Assembly (NCBI RefSeq): GCF_036046055.1
Contig: NZ_CP107939.1
Span: 6,572,001 to 6,636,000, forward strand
Length of the DNA stretch: 64,000 bases
Reading direction: 5' to 3'
From: Nocardia sp. NBC_00403
GTDB taxonomy: Bacteria > Actinomycetota > Actinomycetes > Mycobacteriales > Mycobacteriaceae
This document shows positions 18,741 through 26,987 of this stretch, one piece after another. How positions within the stretch are numbered: position 1 is the first letter of the stretch; each line of letters begins with the position of its first letter. The translations under genes and the position numbers were made by a program. Under the pieces are notes generated by a model, which saw nothing but the letters and a program-made list of their open reading frames with translations, was not told the origin of the DNA and ran no database searches.

Positions 18741-20978
18741 ATGACCGAGCAGGGAGTCGACCTCGACGAGCGGTTTCGCACCGAGATCGAGGCGCTGACA
18801 GCTAGTCCGAGCCGCCCGGCCGGGGAGCTGATCGACCCGGGCGGCCGGGTTTCCGGTGCGCGGTGCCTGGAGCTGTTCGAATCGCAGGCGACGAGTAGGC
18901 AGCTCGATCTCGCGGCGCGAAGGCTCGGCGGCGTGCGACGCGGCTACTACAGCATCGGATCGTCCGGTCACGAGGGCAACGCGGCCGTCGCGGCAGCGCT
19001 GCGCGCGACCGATCCCGCGTTGTTGCACTATCGTTCCGGCGCGTTCTTCGTGCACCGCGCACGGCAGGTGGCGGGGCTCGACCCGATCCGTGACGTGCTG
19101 CTCGGCGTCGTTGCGGCGGCCGCCGATCCGATATCGGGTGGCAGGCACAAGGTGTTCGGCAGCAAGGCGGCGGGCGTGATTCCGCAGACCTCGACGATCG
19201 CGTCCCAGCTGCCGCGCGCGGTCGGACTCGGGTTCGCGATCGGTCGTGCGGCCCAGCTCGGGGTCACCAGCGAATGGCCGTCGGATGCTGTCGTGCTGTG
19301 CAGTTTCGGTGACGCGTCGGCCAACCACTCCACTGCGACGGGCGCGATCAATACCGCGATTCACACTGCTCACCAAGGGATTCCAATGCCCGTCCTGTTC
19401 GTCTGCGAGGACAATGGGATCGGCATCAGCGTGCCGACCCCGCCGGACTGGATCGAACACGCCTACGGCCTGCGTCCCGGCCTCGAGTACTTCTGCGCGG
19501 ACGGCTGGGATGCGCTCGACGCGCTGACAACCGCGCAGTCCGCCGCCGACTGGGTACGTGAAAACCGCAAACCTGCCTTCCTGCGCCTGCGCACGGTGCG
19601 GCTGCTGGGCCACGCTGGATCCGATGTCGAATCCGCCTACCGCCGCCCCGCCGACATCGCCGCCGACCTGCTGCGCGATCCTGTCATCGAGACCGCCCGA
19701 CTGCTCGTGACGGTCGGTGTGGCGACACCCGATGAAGTCATCGACCGCTACGACGACGTCCGTACCCGCGTCGAGGCGATGGCCGAATTGGTGGGGCACG
19801 AACCCAAACTGAGCTCGGCAGCCGCGGTCATGGCGCCGCTGGCACCATCGCACCCGGATGTGGTACGAACCGATGCGCTTCGCCAGGAAGCAATCGACAC
19901 TGCAAACCGGGCTGCCCGGCCGGCCCAGGTGCCCGGCCAGGAATCGAATCGAGTTGCGGTGGTCAACGATGCGATGACGCTCGCGCAGGCCGTCAACCAC
20001 ACCCTCGGTGCGCTGCTGGCGCGAGATCACGATGTGCTGGTCTTCGGTGAGGATGTGGGCAGGAAGGGTGGCGTGTACGGCGTCACCAAGGGATTGCAGA
20101 AGGCCTTCGGCGCGCGGCGGGTTTTCGACACTCTGCTCGACGAACAGAGTGTGCTCGGTACCGCACTCGGCACCGCGCTGGCCGGCTTCCTCCCGATACC
20201 GGAGATCCAGTATCTGGCATACCTGCACAACGCGGCCGATCAGCTGCGCGGCGAGGCTGCCACGTTGCAATTCTTCTCCCATGGGCAGTACCGGAACCCG
20301 ATGGTGATCCGGATAGCCGGCTACGCCTACCAGAAGGGTTTCGGCGGGCACTTCCACAATGACAACTCGATCGCCGCGCTGCGTGACATCCCCGGCCTCA
20401 TCCTGGCGTCCCCGTCCCGCGCCGACGACGCCGCGGCGATGCTGCGTACCTGCGTCTCCGCCGGGCGGGTCGACGGCCGGGTATCGGTCTTCCTGGAACC
20501 CATCGCGCTGTACCACACCCGTGACCTGCACGAGCCCGGCGACGGTGCCTGGCTCGCGCCGCCCTCGGCCGATCATGTCGCGATCGGCCGTGCTCGCGTC
20601 TATGGCGACGGCACCGACCTCACCATCGTCAGCTTCGCCAACGGCGTGCCGATGAGTCTGCGCGTTGCTCGGCGACTCGCCGAAAGCGGTATATTCGCCC
20701 GGGTTCTCGACCTGCGGTGGCTGGCGCCGCTCCCGCTCGAAGACCTCCTCCACCATGCCCGCGCCACCGGCCGTGTTCTCGTCGCCGATGAAACCCGCCA
20801 CTCGGGCGGCGTCTCCGAGGCGCTCTGCGCCGCGCTCGTCGATGCCGGTTTCGACGGTCGCATCGCGCGCGTCACCAGCGAGGACAGCTTCATCCCCCTC
20901 GGCCCTGCCGCCGAGACGGTGCTGCTGGACGAGGACCGCATCGAAGCCGCCGCCGGAAAACTCCTTGCCGAGCCATAA
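18741..20978 (+). CDS. 2-oxoacid dehydrogenase E1, alpha and beta subunits fused
   Basis: A 745-residue single chain. Residues about 1-380 are E1-alpha: YYSIGSSGHEGNAAVAAALR, YRSGAFFVHRAR, and the TPP motif FGDASANHSTATGAINTA. Residues about 410-745 are E1-beta: FGEDVGRKGGVYGVTKGL, FDTLLDEQSVLGTALGTALA, and VADETRHSGGVSEALCAALV. Such enzymes decarboxylate branched-chain or related 2-oxoacids with TPP and hand the acyl group to an E2 lipoyl protein. No E2 or E3 gene is adjacent, so it must work with partners elsewhere. It begins 122 bp after pgl and probably has its own promoter. Confidence 0.9.
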   Translation: MTEQGVDLDERFRTEIEALTASPSRPAGELIDPGGRVSGARCLELFESQATSRQLDLAARRLGGVRRGYYSIGSSGHEGNAAVAAALRATDPALLHYRSGAFFVHRARQVAGLDPIRDVLLGVVAAAADPISGGRHKVFGSKAAGVIPQTSTIASQLPRAVGLGFAIGRAAQLGVTSEWPSDAVVLCSFGDASANHSTATGAINTAIHTAHQGIPMPVLFVCEDNGIGISVPTPPDWIEHAYGLRPGLEYFCADGWDALDALTTAQSAADWVRENRKPAFLRLRTVRLLGHAGSDVESAYRRPADIAADLLRDPVIETARLLVTVGVATPDEVIDRYDDVRTRVEAMAELVGHEPKLSSAAAVMAPLAPSHPDVVRTDALRQEAIDTANRAARPAQVPGQESNRVAVVNDAMTLAQAVNHTLGALLARDHDVLVFGEDVGRKGGVYGVTKGLQKAFGARRVFDTLLDEQSVLGTALGTALAGFLPIPEIQYLAYLHNAADQLRGEAATLQFFSHGQYRNPMVIRIAGYAYQKGFGGHFHNDNSIAALRDIPGLILASPSRADDAAAMLRTCVSAGRVDGRVSVFLEPIALYHTRDLHEPGDGAWLAPPSADHVAIGRARVYGDGTDLTIVSFANGVPMSLRVARRLAESGIFARVLDLRWLAPLPLEDLLHHARATGRVLVADETRHSGGVSEALCAALVDAGFDGRIARVTSEDSFIPLGPAAETVLLDEDRIEAAAGKLLAEP

Positions 20979-20989
20979 CACCGTCTCGC

Positions 20990-20995
20990 TAGGCT
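20990..20995 (+). promoter_or_regulatory. -10 element for a leaderless start
   Basis: TAGGCT fits the actinobacterial TANNNT -10 and lies 7 bases before the GTG at 21003. No ribosome binding site is present, which suggests a leaderless mRNA. Confidence 0.5.
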
Positions 20996-21002
20996 GAATC
21001 GC

Positions 21003-21356
21003 GTGCCACTAGTCGAGGTCACCTACGCCCCGCACGTCCCCGAGTCCATTCTGCGCGACCTCGGAAAGCATCTGCCTCACATCGTGTCCGTGGCCGTGGA
21101 ATGCCCGGAAGAGCCCTACGACCGCGACCTGCGGCCCGGCGATATCGAAATCCGCTTCCGCCAACTCGGCCCCTTCGACCAGAGCGGCCTCGACGCCGTC
21201 ATCGAAGTCCGCTCCAAATGGTTCCAGAGCCGAGCCGACAACCGCCAGGACCGCTGCGACCTGCTGCACGATCTGGTCTCGCAAGCCACCGCTCTCGAAG
21301 ACTTCGGCGTCTACCTCACCCTCCCCGTCGCCGCCTGGACCCAAACCGACGACTGA
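21003..21356 (+). CDS. Small tautomerase-like conserved protein
   Basis: A 117-residue protein. It begins M-P-L-V-E-V, placing Pro at the mature N-terminus as in the 4-oxalocrotonate tautomerase / 5-carboxymethyl-2-hydroxymuconate isomerase superfamily. Internal segments DIEIRFRQLGPFDQSGLDAV and VIEVRSKWFQSRADNRQDRC give the beta-alpha-beta pattern. Catalysis is not proven. A -10 element just upstream and no ribosome binding site point to leaderless translation from GTG 21003. It follows the E1 gene at 24 bp. Confidence 0.65.
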   Translation: MPLVEVTYAPHVPESILRDLGKHLPHIVSVAVECPEEPYDRDLRPGDIEIRFRQLGPFDQSGLDAVIEVRSKWFQSRADNRQDRCDLLHDLVSQATALEDFGVYLTLPVAAWTQTDD

Positions 21357-21569
21357 CCGGGCCCGTCCGCACCGCTTGTCGGGACCTGTCCCTTTGGCCC
21401 GACCGGCGGTGCGGATCCCGACGGAGGTGCGCTCCCCGACGCAACCCGCGAAGCCCGGGAAAGCCGCGGTCTGCTCGCAACACGATTGCGATTGGGCGAT
21501 TCGGATTCGCTTGGTGCGGACTGGAAATACAGTGGGCAGAACGGTAACCGGCAGTGGAAGGGCACGGCG

Positions 21570-22049
21570 ATGACCACGATGTCCATGCTCGGCGAGGTAC
21601 GGCCCGAGCACGATCGCGAGACCGACGGCGATTTGGTGTTGCTGCACTACCTGCGGTCTTTTCGTAGGCCGGTCTTGGAGGTGTGGTCGGCGTGCACGGA
21701 GTGGCGGCAGTTGGGGCGCTGGTTCGGGACGGTGTCGGGAGCGGGCGGGGAGCTGACGATCGAGCCGATCGACGGGCCCGGGATCGGGCCGATCACGGTG
21801 CGGGTGGACGAATGCCGGGCGCCGCACGAATTGGTCGCGCAGATCGACGGCTGCGTGCTGGAGCTGCGCATGACCCAGGTCGGCGTTGTCACGAATGTCG
21901 AACTCATCCGCAGGCATGTGTGCCCCGCCGACGCGAGCACGATCGGTCCACGCTGGCAGTACCTGCTGGACCGCCTGACCGCCTACCTGGACCGCCAGCC
22001 GCTCCCCCAGTGGCCCGAATATCCGGAACTGGCCTGCGAATACAAGTAG
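21570..22049 (+). CDS. SRPBCC / AHSA1-like domain protein
   Basis: A 159-residue protein. The start at ATG 21570 is supported by GGAAGGG about 8 bases upstream; the longer frame has no such site. The segments VLLHYLRSFRRPVLEVWSAC, WRQLGRWFGT and the later VELIRRHVCP match a START/AHSA1-type hydrophobic-cavity fold. This family includes ligand binders, polyketide cyclases and stress proteins; no specific role can be given. A strong hairpin follows the stop. Confidence 0.7.
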   Translation: MTTMSMLGEVRPEHDRETDGDLVLLHYLRSFRRPVLEVWSACTEWRQLGRWFGTVSGAGGELTIEPIDGPGIGPITVRVDECRAPHELVAQIDGCVLELRMTQVGVVTNVELIRRHVCPADASTIGPRWQYLLDRLTAYLDRQPLPQWPEYPELACEYK

Positions 22050-22057
22050 GCGAAAAT

Positions 22058-22091
22058 CTCGCGACAGCCGAGTGCGTGGCTCGGTCGCGAG
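22058..22091 (+). terminator. Hairpin terminator after the SRPBCC gene
   Basis: CTCGCGA-cag-CCGAG, a 7-nt loop, then CTCGG-TCGCGAG forms a 12-bp stem with a 3-nt bulge, starting 8 bases after the stop. There is no U-tract. Confidence 0.6.
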
Positions 22092-22249
22092 CCGCACGCA
22101 CGCGCGCGTCCACCGGGCGATCAGAGCACCTCTGATGTCGACTACGCCTGGGCAGCTCCGCGGCAAATGACCTGTCCAGTCGGATTCATTCGCCAGGGCT
22201 GGTCACCGCGGTGCGCGCGGACTCGGACCGCCGATCGCTTTCCGGATCG

Positions 22250-23233
22250 TCAGTCGGGAACCGGTACCGGAGCAAGCTCGCGCAGATGAGCGGTAATCCA
22301 GTCGTTGACCTCCGTCGTCCGCTCCAACTGAACCAGGTGGCCCGCGCCGCCGATCTTGGTGACCCCGCGCAGGTTCGGGACGTTTTCCCGTAGCGTGGCC
22401 AAGGGGTCGCGGCCGCTGAAGCCCTCCATGTCGGGGTCGCGGTCGCCGTAGAGGAAGTAGGTCGGCGGGGTCACCGTGGCCTCCGCGTAGTCGGCGGTGA
22501 GTTCCCAGTTGCGGTCGAGTGCGCGGTACCAGTTCAGGCCGCCGGTGAAGCCGGTGCGCTCGAAATCCTGTGCCAAGACATCTAATTCGTCATCCGAAAG
22601 CCAGCGCCATGGCAGCGGCGGGGCCTCGGGCAGCACATCGAGGTAGCCGGTGCCTTCCGCCGGGAAACGCCAAGTGTCCAGGTAGTGGTAGTCGGCGCTG
22701 AGGGAGTAGTAGACGCGGGCCAGGAAATCCCGCGGGTCGGCACCGAGTTCGGCATCGGCGACGCCGGGCTTCTGGAAGTAGTCCAGATGCAGGAAGTGTC
22801 GCTGCGCGGCTTTGGCCCACAGTTGCGACGGCGGACGCGACGGACGCGGTGCGAACGGGTTGTTCAGCACGATGATGCCGCGCACCCGTTCCGGCGCGCG
22901 CAATGCCAGCTCCCAGACCAGTGCGGCACCGAAATCCAAGCCGACGAACACAGCTTGTTCGGCGTCGATATCGTCGAGCAGGCCGAGGAGATCGCCGATC
23001 ACCTCACGATTCGTGTGCGCCGCCACATCGGCGGGCGCCTCGGTACGTCCGTAGCCACGCAGATCGGGTGCGATAGCCCGGTAACCTGCTGCAGCGACCG
23101 CCGCTAGCTGGCGATTCCAGATGAACCACGTGTGTGGGAAGCCGTGGCAGAAGATCACCGGATGCCCCTCGCCTTGTTCGGCGACGTGCATTCGAATGCC
23201 ATTGGTCGCCACGAACCGATGGGTCAACTCCAC
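22250..23233 (-). CDS. Epoxide hydrolase-like alpha/beta hydrolase
   Basis: A 327-residue protein. GTG 23233 is the start, since GGAGG lies 5 bases upstream; the longer frame would begin inside that site. The N-terminus has FCHGFPHTWFIWNRQ (HGxP oxyanion motif) and DLRGYGRTEAP; the nucleophile is Asp in FVGLDFGAALVWELA, an Asp-type elbow as in epoxide hydrolases and haloalkane dehalogenases. A cap domain with several Tyr residues follows, and the catalytic His is in GGAGHLVQLE. The family opens epoxides to diols through an ester intermediate. It is divergent from the SDR gene at 23288. Confidence 0.88.
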   Translation of the reverse strand: MELTHRFVATNGIRMHVAEQGEGHPVIFCHGFPHTWFIWNRQLAAVAAAGYRAIAPDLRGYGRTEAPADVAAHTNREVIGDLLGLLDDIDAEQAVFVGLDFGAALVWELALRAPERVRGIIVLNNPFAPRPSRPPSQLWAKAAQRHFLHLDYFQKPGVADAELGADPRDFLARVYYSLSADYHYLDTWRFPAEGTGYLDVLPEAPPLPWRWLSDDELDVLAQDFERTGFTGGLNWYRALDRNWELTADYAEATVTPPTYFLYGDRDPDMEGFSGRDPLATLRENVPNLRGVTKIGGAGHLVQLERTTEVNDWITAHLRELAPVPVPD

Positions 23234-23287
23234 TGCGGCCTCCAAAACATAGAACGCGTTCTTGTTTCAAGGTAATGTCCCGAGATC

Positions 23288-24136
23288 GTGAACGGAATAC
23301 CTCACCTACTCGGCGGCCACGTAGCCGTCGTCACCGGCGCCAGCCGCGGAATCGGCAAAGGCGTCGCGCTGGAATTGGGCGCAGCAGGTGCGACGGTGTA
23401 CGTCACCGGGCGCTCGGCCGCGGCCGGCAGGCTGCCGGGGACGGTGCACGAGACGGCCGCGGAGATCGATGCCCTCGGCGGCCACGGGATACCGTTCGTG
23501 TGCGACCACCGCGACGACGATGCGATCCAGCGCCTGTTCACCCGCGTGCGCGATGAGCGAGGCCGGCTGGATGTGCTGGTGAACAATGTCTACAACTCCC
23601 CCGCCGCTGCCCGCTGGCTCGGCAAGCCGTTCTGGGAGGTGCCCCCGGCCGCATGGGACGAGACGTTCGATGTCGGCGTCCGATCTCACTACACGGCAAG
23701 CGCATTCGCCGCGCCACTGCTGATCGAGTCGGCGGGTTTGATCGCCAATATCTCCTCGCCGGGTGCACAGCGCTACATGCACAATGCCGTGTACGGCGTG
23801 GCGAAGACCGCGCTGGACCGGCTCACCGCCGATATGGCCCACGACCTCACCGACACCGGCGTCACCGTAGTCTCCCTGTGGCCCGGAATCGTGAATACCG
23901 AACTCCTGCAACTAGTCCCGGCAAACGAGCAGGGCAGGCGCCTGGTCACCCTCCCGGGCGAGGGCACCTTCGACCTCGACGCCGCCGAATCCCCCCGCTT
24001 CCCCGGCCGGGCGGTCGTCGCCCTCGCCACCGACCCCGACCGCCGCGCCAGGACCGGCCGAGCCTGGCGGGTTGCCGATTTGGCCGAGCAATACGGCTTC
24101 ACCGACGTCGACGGCCGCATCCCGCGCGCCGACTGA
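23288..24136 (+). CDS. Short-chain dehydrogenase/reductase
   Basis: A 282-residue SDR. It has the cofactor motif TGASRGIGKGVALELG, the structural NNVYNSP (NNAG equivalent), catalytic Ser in IANISSPGAQRY, and Tyr-x-x-x-Lys in YGVAKTALDRL. GTGRSAAAG after strand 2 suggests an NADP preference. The organisation resembles the DHRS1-like group. The start is GTG 23288. It is divergent from the epoxide hydrolase; a shared small-molecule pathway is possible but unproven. Confidence 0.88.
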   Translation: MNGIPHLLGGHVAVVTGASRGIGKGVALELGAAGATVYVTGRSAAAGRLPGTVHETAAEIDALGGHGIPFVCDHRDDDAIQRLFTRVRDERGRLDVLVNNVYNSPAAARWLGKPFWEVPPAAWDETFDVGVRSHYTASAFAAPLLIESAGLIANISSPGAQRYMHNAVYGVAKTALDRLTADMAHDLTDTGVTVVSLWPGIVNTELLQLVPANEQGRRLVTLPGEGTFDLDAAESPRFPGRAVVALATDPDRRARTGRAWRVADLAEQYGFTDVDGRIPRAD

Positions 24137-24154
24137 CTCCGTGACGAACACACC

Positions 24155-24511
24155 TCACCTGGGCATCAATCCCTCGGAGCTCGCCGCAAGAGCGCGGTCA
24201 CGCCGTGCACTGTCCCAGCCGTAATGCTCTGCGGCCGTACACCATCCGTACAGCAAAGCGAGCAGATCGGCTAGCTCGAGGTCCGCGCGCACTACGCCAT
24301 CGGCACGAGCGGCGACCAACAGCTCCGACAGTGCTCGACGCATCTCCGCGGCGACTTCGGCGTGCCCATCCGCTGATTTGACGTCCACTCCGGCCGCGAG
24401 TAGCGCGTTCCCCAAGTCCTTCTTCGCGGCGGCATCGGCAACGACGCTGTCGATGATCTCGAACGTGCAGACGCCTGATCCACGGCCGAGTAGCCCAACC
24501 TGTTGCCCCGA
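24155..24511 (-). pseudogene. C-terminal fragment of a TetR family regulator
   Basis: The open stretch reads GLLGRGSGVCTFEIIDSVVA, continues through EMRRALSELLVAARADGVVR and LADLLALLYGWC, and ends at 24155. This is a helical TetR effector-binding domain (SbtR-like C-terminus). An in-frame TAG at 24512-24514 precedes it and no HTH region is found upstream in any frame, so the DNA-binding half is gone. The nearest start would be a TTG at 24415. It lies between the SDR and the LysR gene and looks like deletion debris. Confidence 0.65.
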
Positions 24512-24549
24512 CTACCCGCGCGACTCGCATCCGCCCGACAGTGCGACAA

Positions 24550-25407
24550 CTAGTCATCGATTGGTGTTGCGTCTCGGGCGATTCCGAGAAAGCGCTGCAC
24601 CGAGCGCAATGGGGCGGGCTTGGCACGCCAGGTGAGGTAGACGTGCGAAGGCGGGGCGTCCGGGATGTCGCGGTAGACCACGCCGGGATGCGGTGCACGG
24701 GTCCGCGCCAGGATCGGGACGCCGCCGATGCCGCGATCCGCCGCAACGAGTTCGATCCATTCGTCGAAATTCGTGCAGGTGATGATGGCGCGATCCGGGT
24801 ACGGCGGATCCCATGATCCGGCATGGATGGTGCCTGAGACCACGTTGACGACCAATGGGTAGCTCGCGAGGTCGGCCCATCGAAGGTCCTCGACATGGGC
24901 GAGTGGAGAGTTCACCGAGACTGCGAGCATCCGATCCTCGGTTCCGATCACCCGGGACGCGAGGTGACGTGGGAGCCGAATCTCGTTGCGGTGGATCGCG
25001 ATATCGATCGACCGGTCCGCCAGCGCGGCCATCGGGTCTTCGACGCGGTGCAGCGAGATGCGGCCGCCGAGCGCCTCGTAGCGGGTGCGGGTCTGCGCGA
25101 ACCAGGTATCGGGGAGCAGCCAGGAGAAACCGACGTCGAGGGTGGCGCGCGAGCGGAGTTCGTCACGGACGGTATCGATGTCGGCGATGATCCGCCTGCT
25201 GTGCGCCAGCAGTTCCGCGCCTTCTTCGGTCAGTTCGAAGCGGCGGGACGAGCGCTCGATCAAGCGGCATTCGACTCGGCGTTCCAACTGCTGGATGGTC
25301 CGGGTGAGCGCGGGCTGACTGAGGTGCAGGCGTGCTGCGGCACGGGTGTAGTTCGCCTCCTCGCACAGCGCGAGGTACGCCCGGAGGTGCCGCAACTCGA
25401 TATCCAT
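24550..25407 (-). CDS. LysR family transcriptional regulator
   Basis: A 285-residue LTTR. The winged HTH spans MDIELRHLRAYLALCEEANY, TRAAARLHLSQPALTRTIQQ and LERRVECRLIERSSR. A periplasmic-binding-like effector domain follows, with SWLLPDTWFAQTRTRYEALG, DIAIHRNEIRLPRHLASRVI and GIGGVPILARTRAPHPGVVY. The start at ATG 25407 gives the canonical N-terminus. It is divergent from the MFS exporter at 25478 with about 70 bp between, the usual arrangement for a LysR regulator and its target. Confidence 0.92.
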   Translation of the reverse strand: MDIELRHLRAYLALCEEANYTRAAARLHLSQPALTRTIQQLERRVECRLIERSSRRFELTEEGAELLAHSRRIIADIDTVRDELRSRATLDVGFSWLLPDTWFAQTRTRYEALGGRISLHRVEDPMAALADRSIDIAIHRNEIRLPRHLASRVIGTEDRMLAVSVNSPLAHVEDLRWADLASYPLVVNVVSGTIHAGSWDPPYPDRAIITCTNFDEWIELVAADRGIGGVPILARTRAPHPGVVYRDIPDAPPSHVYLTWRAKPAPLRSVQRFLGIARDATPIDD

Positions 25408-25477
25408 GCATCGAGCGTATACATCGTGCGTAGAAAGCATTTCACGGCCGGGTCGGCGGTCCGTACGGTCAGCAGGT

Positions 25478-26632
25478 GTGACCGATACCGCCGTAGCTCC
25501 CACCACGCGCAGCAGCATTGCACCGGCACTCGCCGCAGGCGCCGGCCTGGCCGCGGCGGTGGGAGTGGGCCGCTTCGCCTATACCCCGGTGATGCCCGCC
25601 ATGGTCGATGCGCACCGGATCAGCGCACACGACGGAGCGTTGATCGCCGCCGCCAATTACGCGGGCTATCTCGTGGGTGCTGTGCTGTTGGCTCGACGGC
25701 CGGACCTGAACAGCCCCCTGTCTTTTCGCCTCGCCGCCGCGACGCTGGTGATGAGCGAAGTGCTGCTGGCGATACCGGGACCGGCGGTGCTCCCCGCTGT
25801 GTTGCGACTGATCGCCGGGGTGGCGAGCGCGGTGATCTTCGTCGGCTGCGCCGGGGCGATCGCCCGACTCGGCGGGCATGGACACGCGGCGGGCATCGCG
25901 TTCGGCGGCGTCGGCCTCGGCATTGCGCTGACCGGCCTGCTGGCCCTTGCCGCACGACCGGTACTGCCCTGGCAAGCACTCTGGTCCGGCGCGGCGGTAT
26001 TGACAGCGCTGCTGTTGCTGCCGGCGCTCCGGCTCGACATCCATCCGGGCTATCGGTCCACCGCAGTAGCAGGCAGACGCCGCTCGACTCCGGCTTGGCG
26101 TGCGTTGCTCGTCGCCTACTCCCTCGAAGGTGTCGGCTACATCGTGATCGGCACTTTCCTGGTCGCCGCCGTCAGCGCGCACAGCGGCCCGACCGTCGGC
26201 TCGGTGATGTGGGTGATCGTCGGTGCGGCCGCGGCGCCCGCCGTGCTGTGGGGCATGGCCGCCCGACACTGGAGACCCGCGACAGTGTTGGTCGCAGCGC
26301 TATCGGCGCAATGCGTGTCGGCAGGGCTGCCCGCCCTGTCCACCGCGCTCTGGTCGGCCATCATCTCCGCGGTGCTGTTCGGCGGCACCTTCATGGGCAT
26401 CACCATGCTCGCGATCCGAGTGGGCACCGAGCTGTCGGACCACCGAGCAGCGGCAACGCTCACCGCGGGCTACGGATCCGGACAGATGATCGGCCCGCTC
26501 GTCGTGGCGCCGGTAATCGGCGACGGCTACACCGCGGCATTCGTGATCGCCACGGCGGTGCTGATCGCGGCGACGGCGGCAGCCGTTATCGTTGCGCGGA
26601 TACCCGAACCCTCACCACCACCGAACCCGTGA
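25478..26632 (+). CDS. MFS transporter, YbfB/YjiJ family
   Basis: A 384-residue polytopic membrane protein with about 12 hydrophobic segments. The N-terminal signature GLAAAVGVGRFAYTPVMPAM matches the YbfB/YjiJ family of major facilitator transporters (PF06779). The start is GTG 25478; an earlier in-frame ATG overlaps the LysR gene. The substrate is unknown. Control by the divergent LysR regulator is likely. A terminator hairpin shared with secG follows. Confidence 0.85.
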   Translation: MTDTAVAPTTRSSIAPALAAGAGLAAAVGVGRFAYTPVMPAMVDAHRISAHDGALIAAANYAGYLVGAVLLARRPDLNSPLSFRLAAATLVMSEVLLAIPGPAVLPAVLRLIAGVASAVIFVGCAGAIARLGGHGHAAGIAFGGVGLGIALTGLLALAARPVLPWQALWSGAAVLTALLLLPALRLDIHPGYRSTAVAGRRRSTPAWRALLVAYSLEGVGYIVIGTFLVAAVSAHSGPTVGSVMWVIVGAAAAPAVLWGMAARHWRPATVLVAALSAQCVSAGLPALSTALWSAIISAVLFGGTFMGITMLAIRVGTELSDHRAAATLTAGYGSGQMIGPLVVAPVIGDGYTAAFVIATAVLIAATAAAVIVARIPEPSPPPNP

Positions 26633-26670
26633 CGATCGATCCACCTCGAGATCTTCGGCGCAGCACAAAT

Positions 26671-26703
26671 CGCCGCAGCTCACTCGAATCGTGAGCTGCG
26701 GCG
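26671..26703. terminator. Bidirectional terminator between the MFS gene and secG
   Basis: CGCCGCAGCTCAC, a 7-nt loop, then GTGAGCTGCGGCG is a perfect 13-bp stem in the convergent gap. On the minus strand it is followed by a short T-rich run (ATTTGTG), which suits secG. Confidence 0.85.
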
Positions 26704-26720
26704 TTGGGCCCGAAGGACCG

Positions 26721-26954
26721 TCAGGCGAACTTGATCTCCAGGCCGATGCCGAGGATGGCGATGAGCCAGACCAGGCCGGTGAAGATAGTGACGCGGTCGA
26801 GGTTCTTCTCGACGACAGTGGATCCCGACAGGCTGGACTGGACGCCACCGCCGAACAGGCTGGACAGACCTCCACCCTTGGCGCGGTGCAGCAGCACCAG
26901 CAACACCAGCAGCACGCTGGTGACGATCAGGAGGATATCCAGGAACATCCGCAT
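26721..26954 (-). CDS. secG: Preprotein translocase subunit SecG
   Basis: A 77-residue membrane protein with two transmembrane helices (FLDILLIVTSVLLVLLVLL and TIFTGLVWLIAILGIGLEI). Between them is the conserved cytoplasmic loop HRAKGGGLSSLFGG. SecG joins SecYE and assists SecA-driven export. ATG 26954 is used; a second ATG two codons later is also possible. In mycobacteria secG directly follows tpiA; here about 4 kb of other genes separates them. Confidence 0.95.
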   Translation of the reverse strand: MRMFLDILLIVTSVLLVLLVLLHRAKGGGLSSLFGGGVQSSLSGSTVVEKNLDRVTIFTGLVWLIAILGIGLEIKFA

Positions 26955-26987
26955 GTCGGACAGTCTATGGGGTAGCCCCTGCCGGAC

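Noticed and set aside
16755..20981. A 1408-codon open frame on the minus strand
   Set aside because: It is exactly antisense to zwf, opcA, pgl and the E1 gene, all well supported. Long antisense frames arise from GC-rich codon third positions; its protein shows no recognisable domain.
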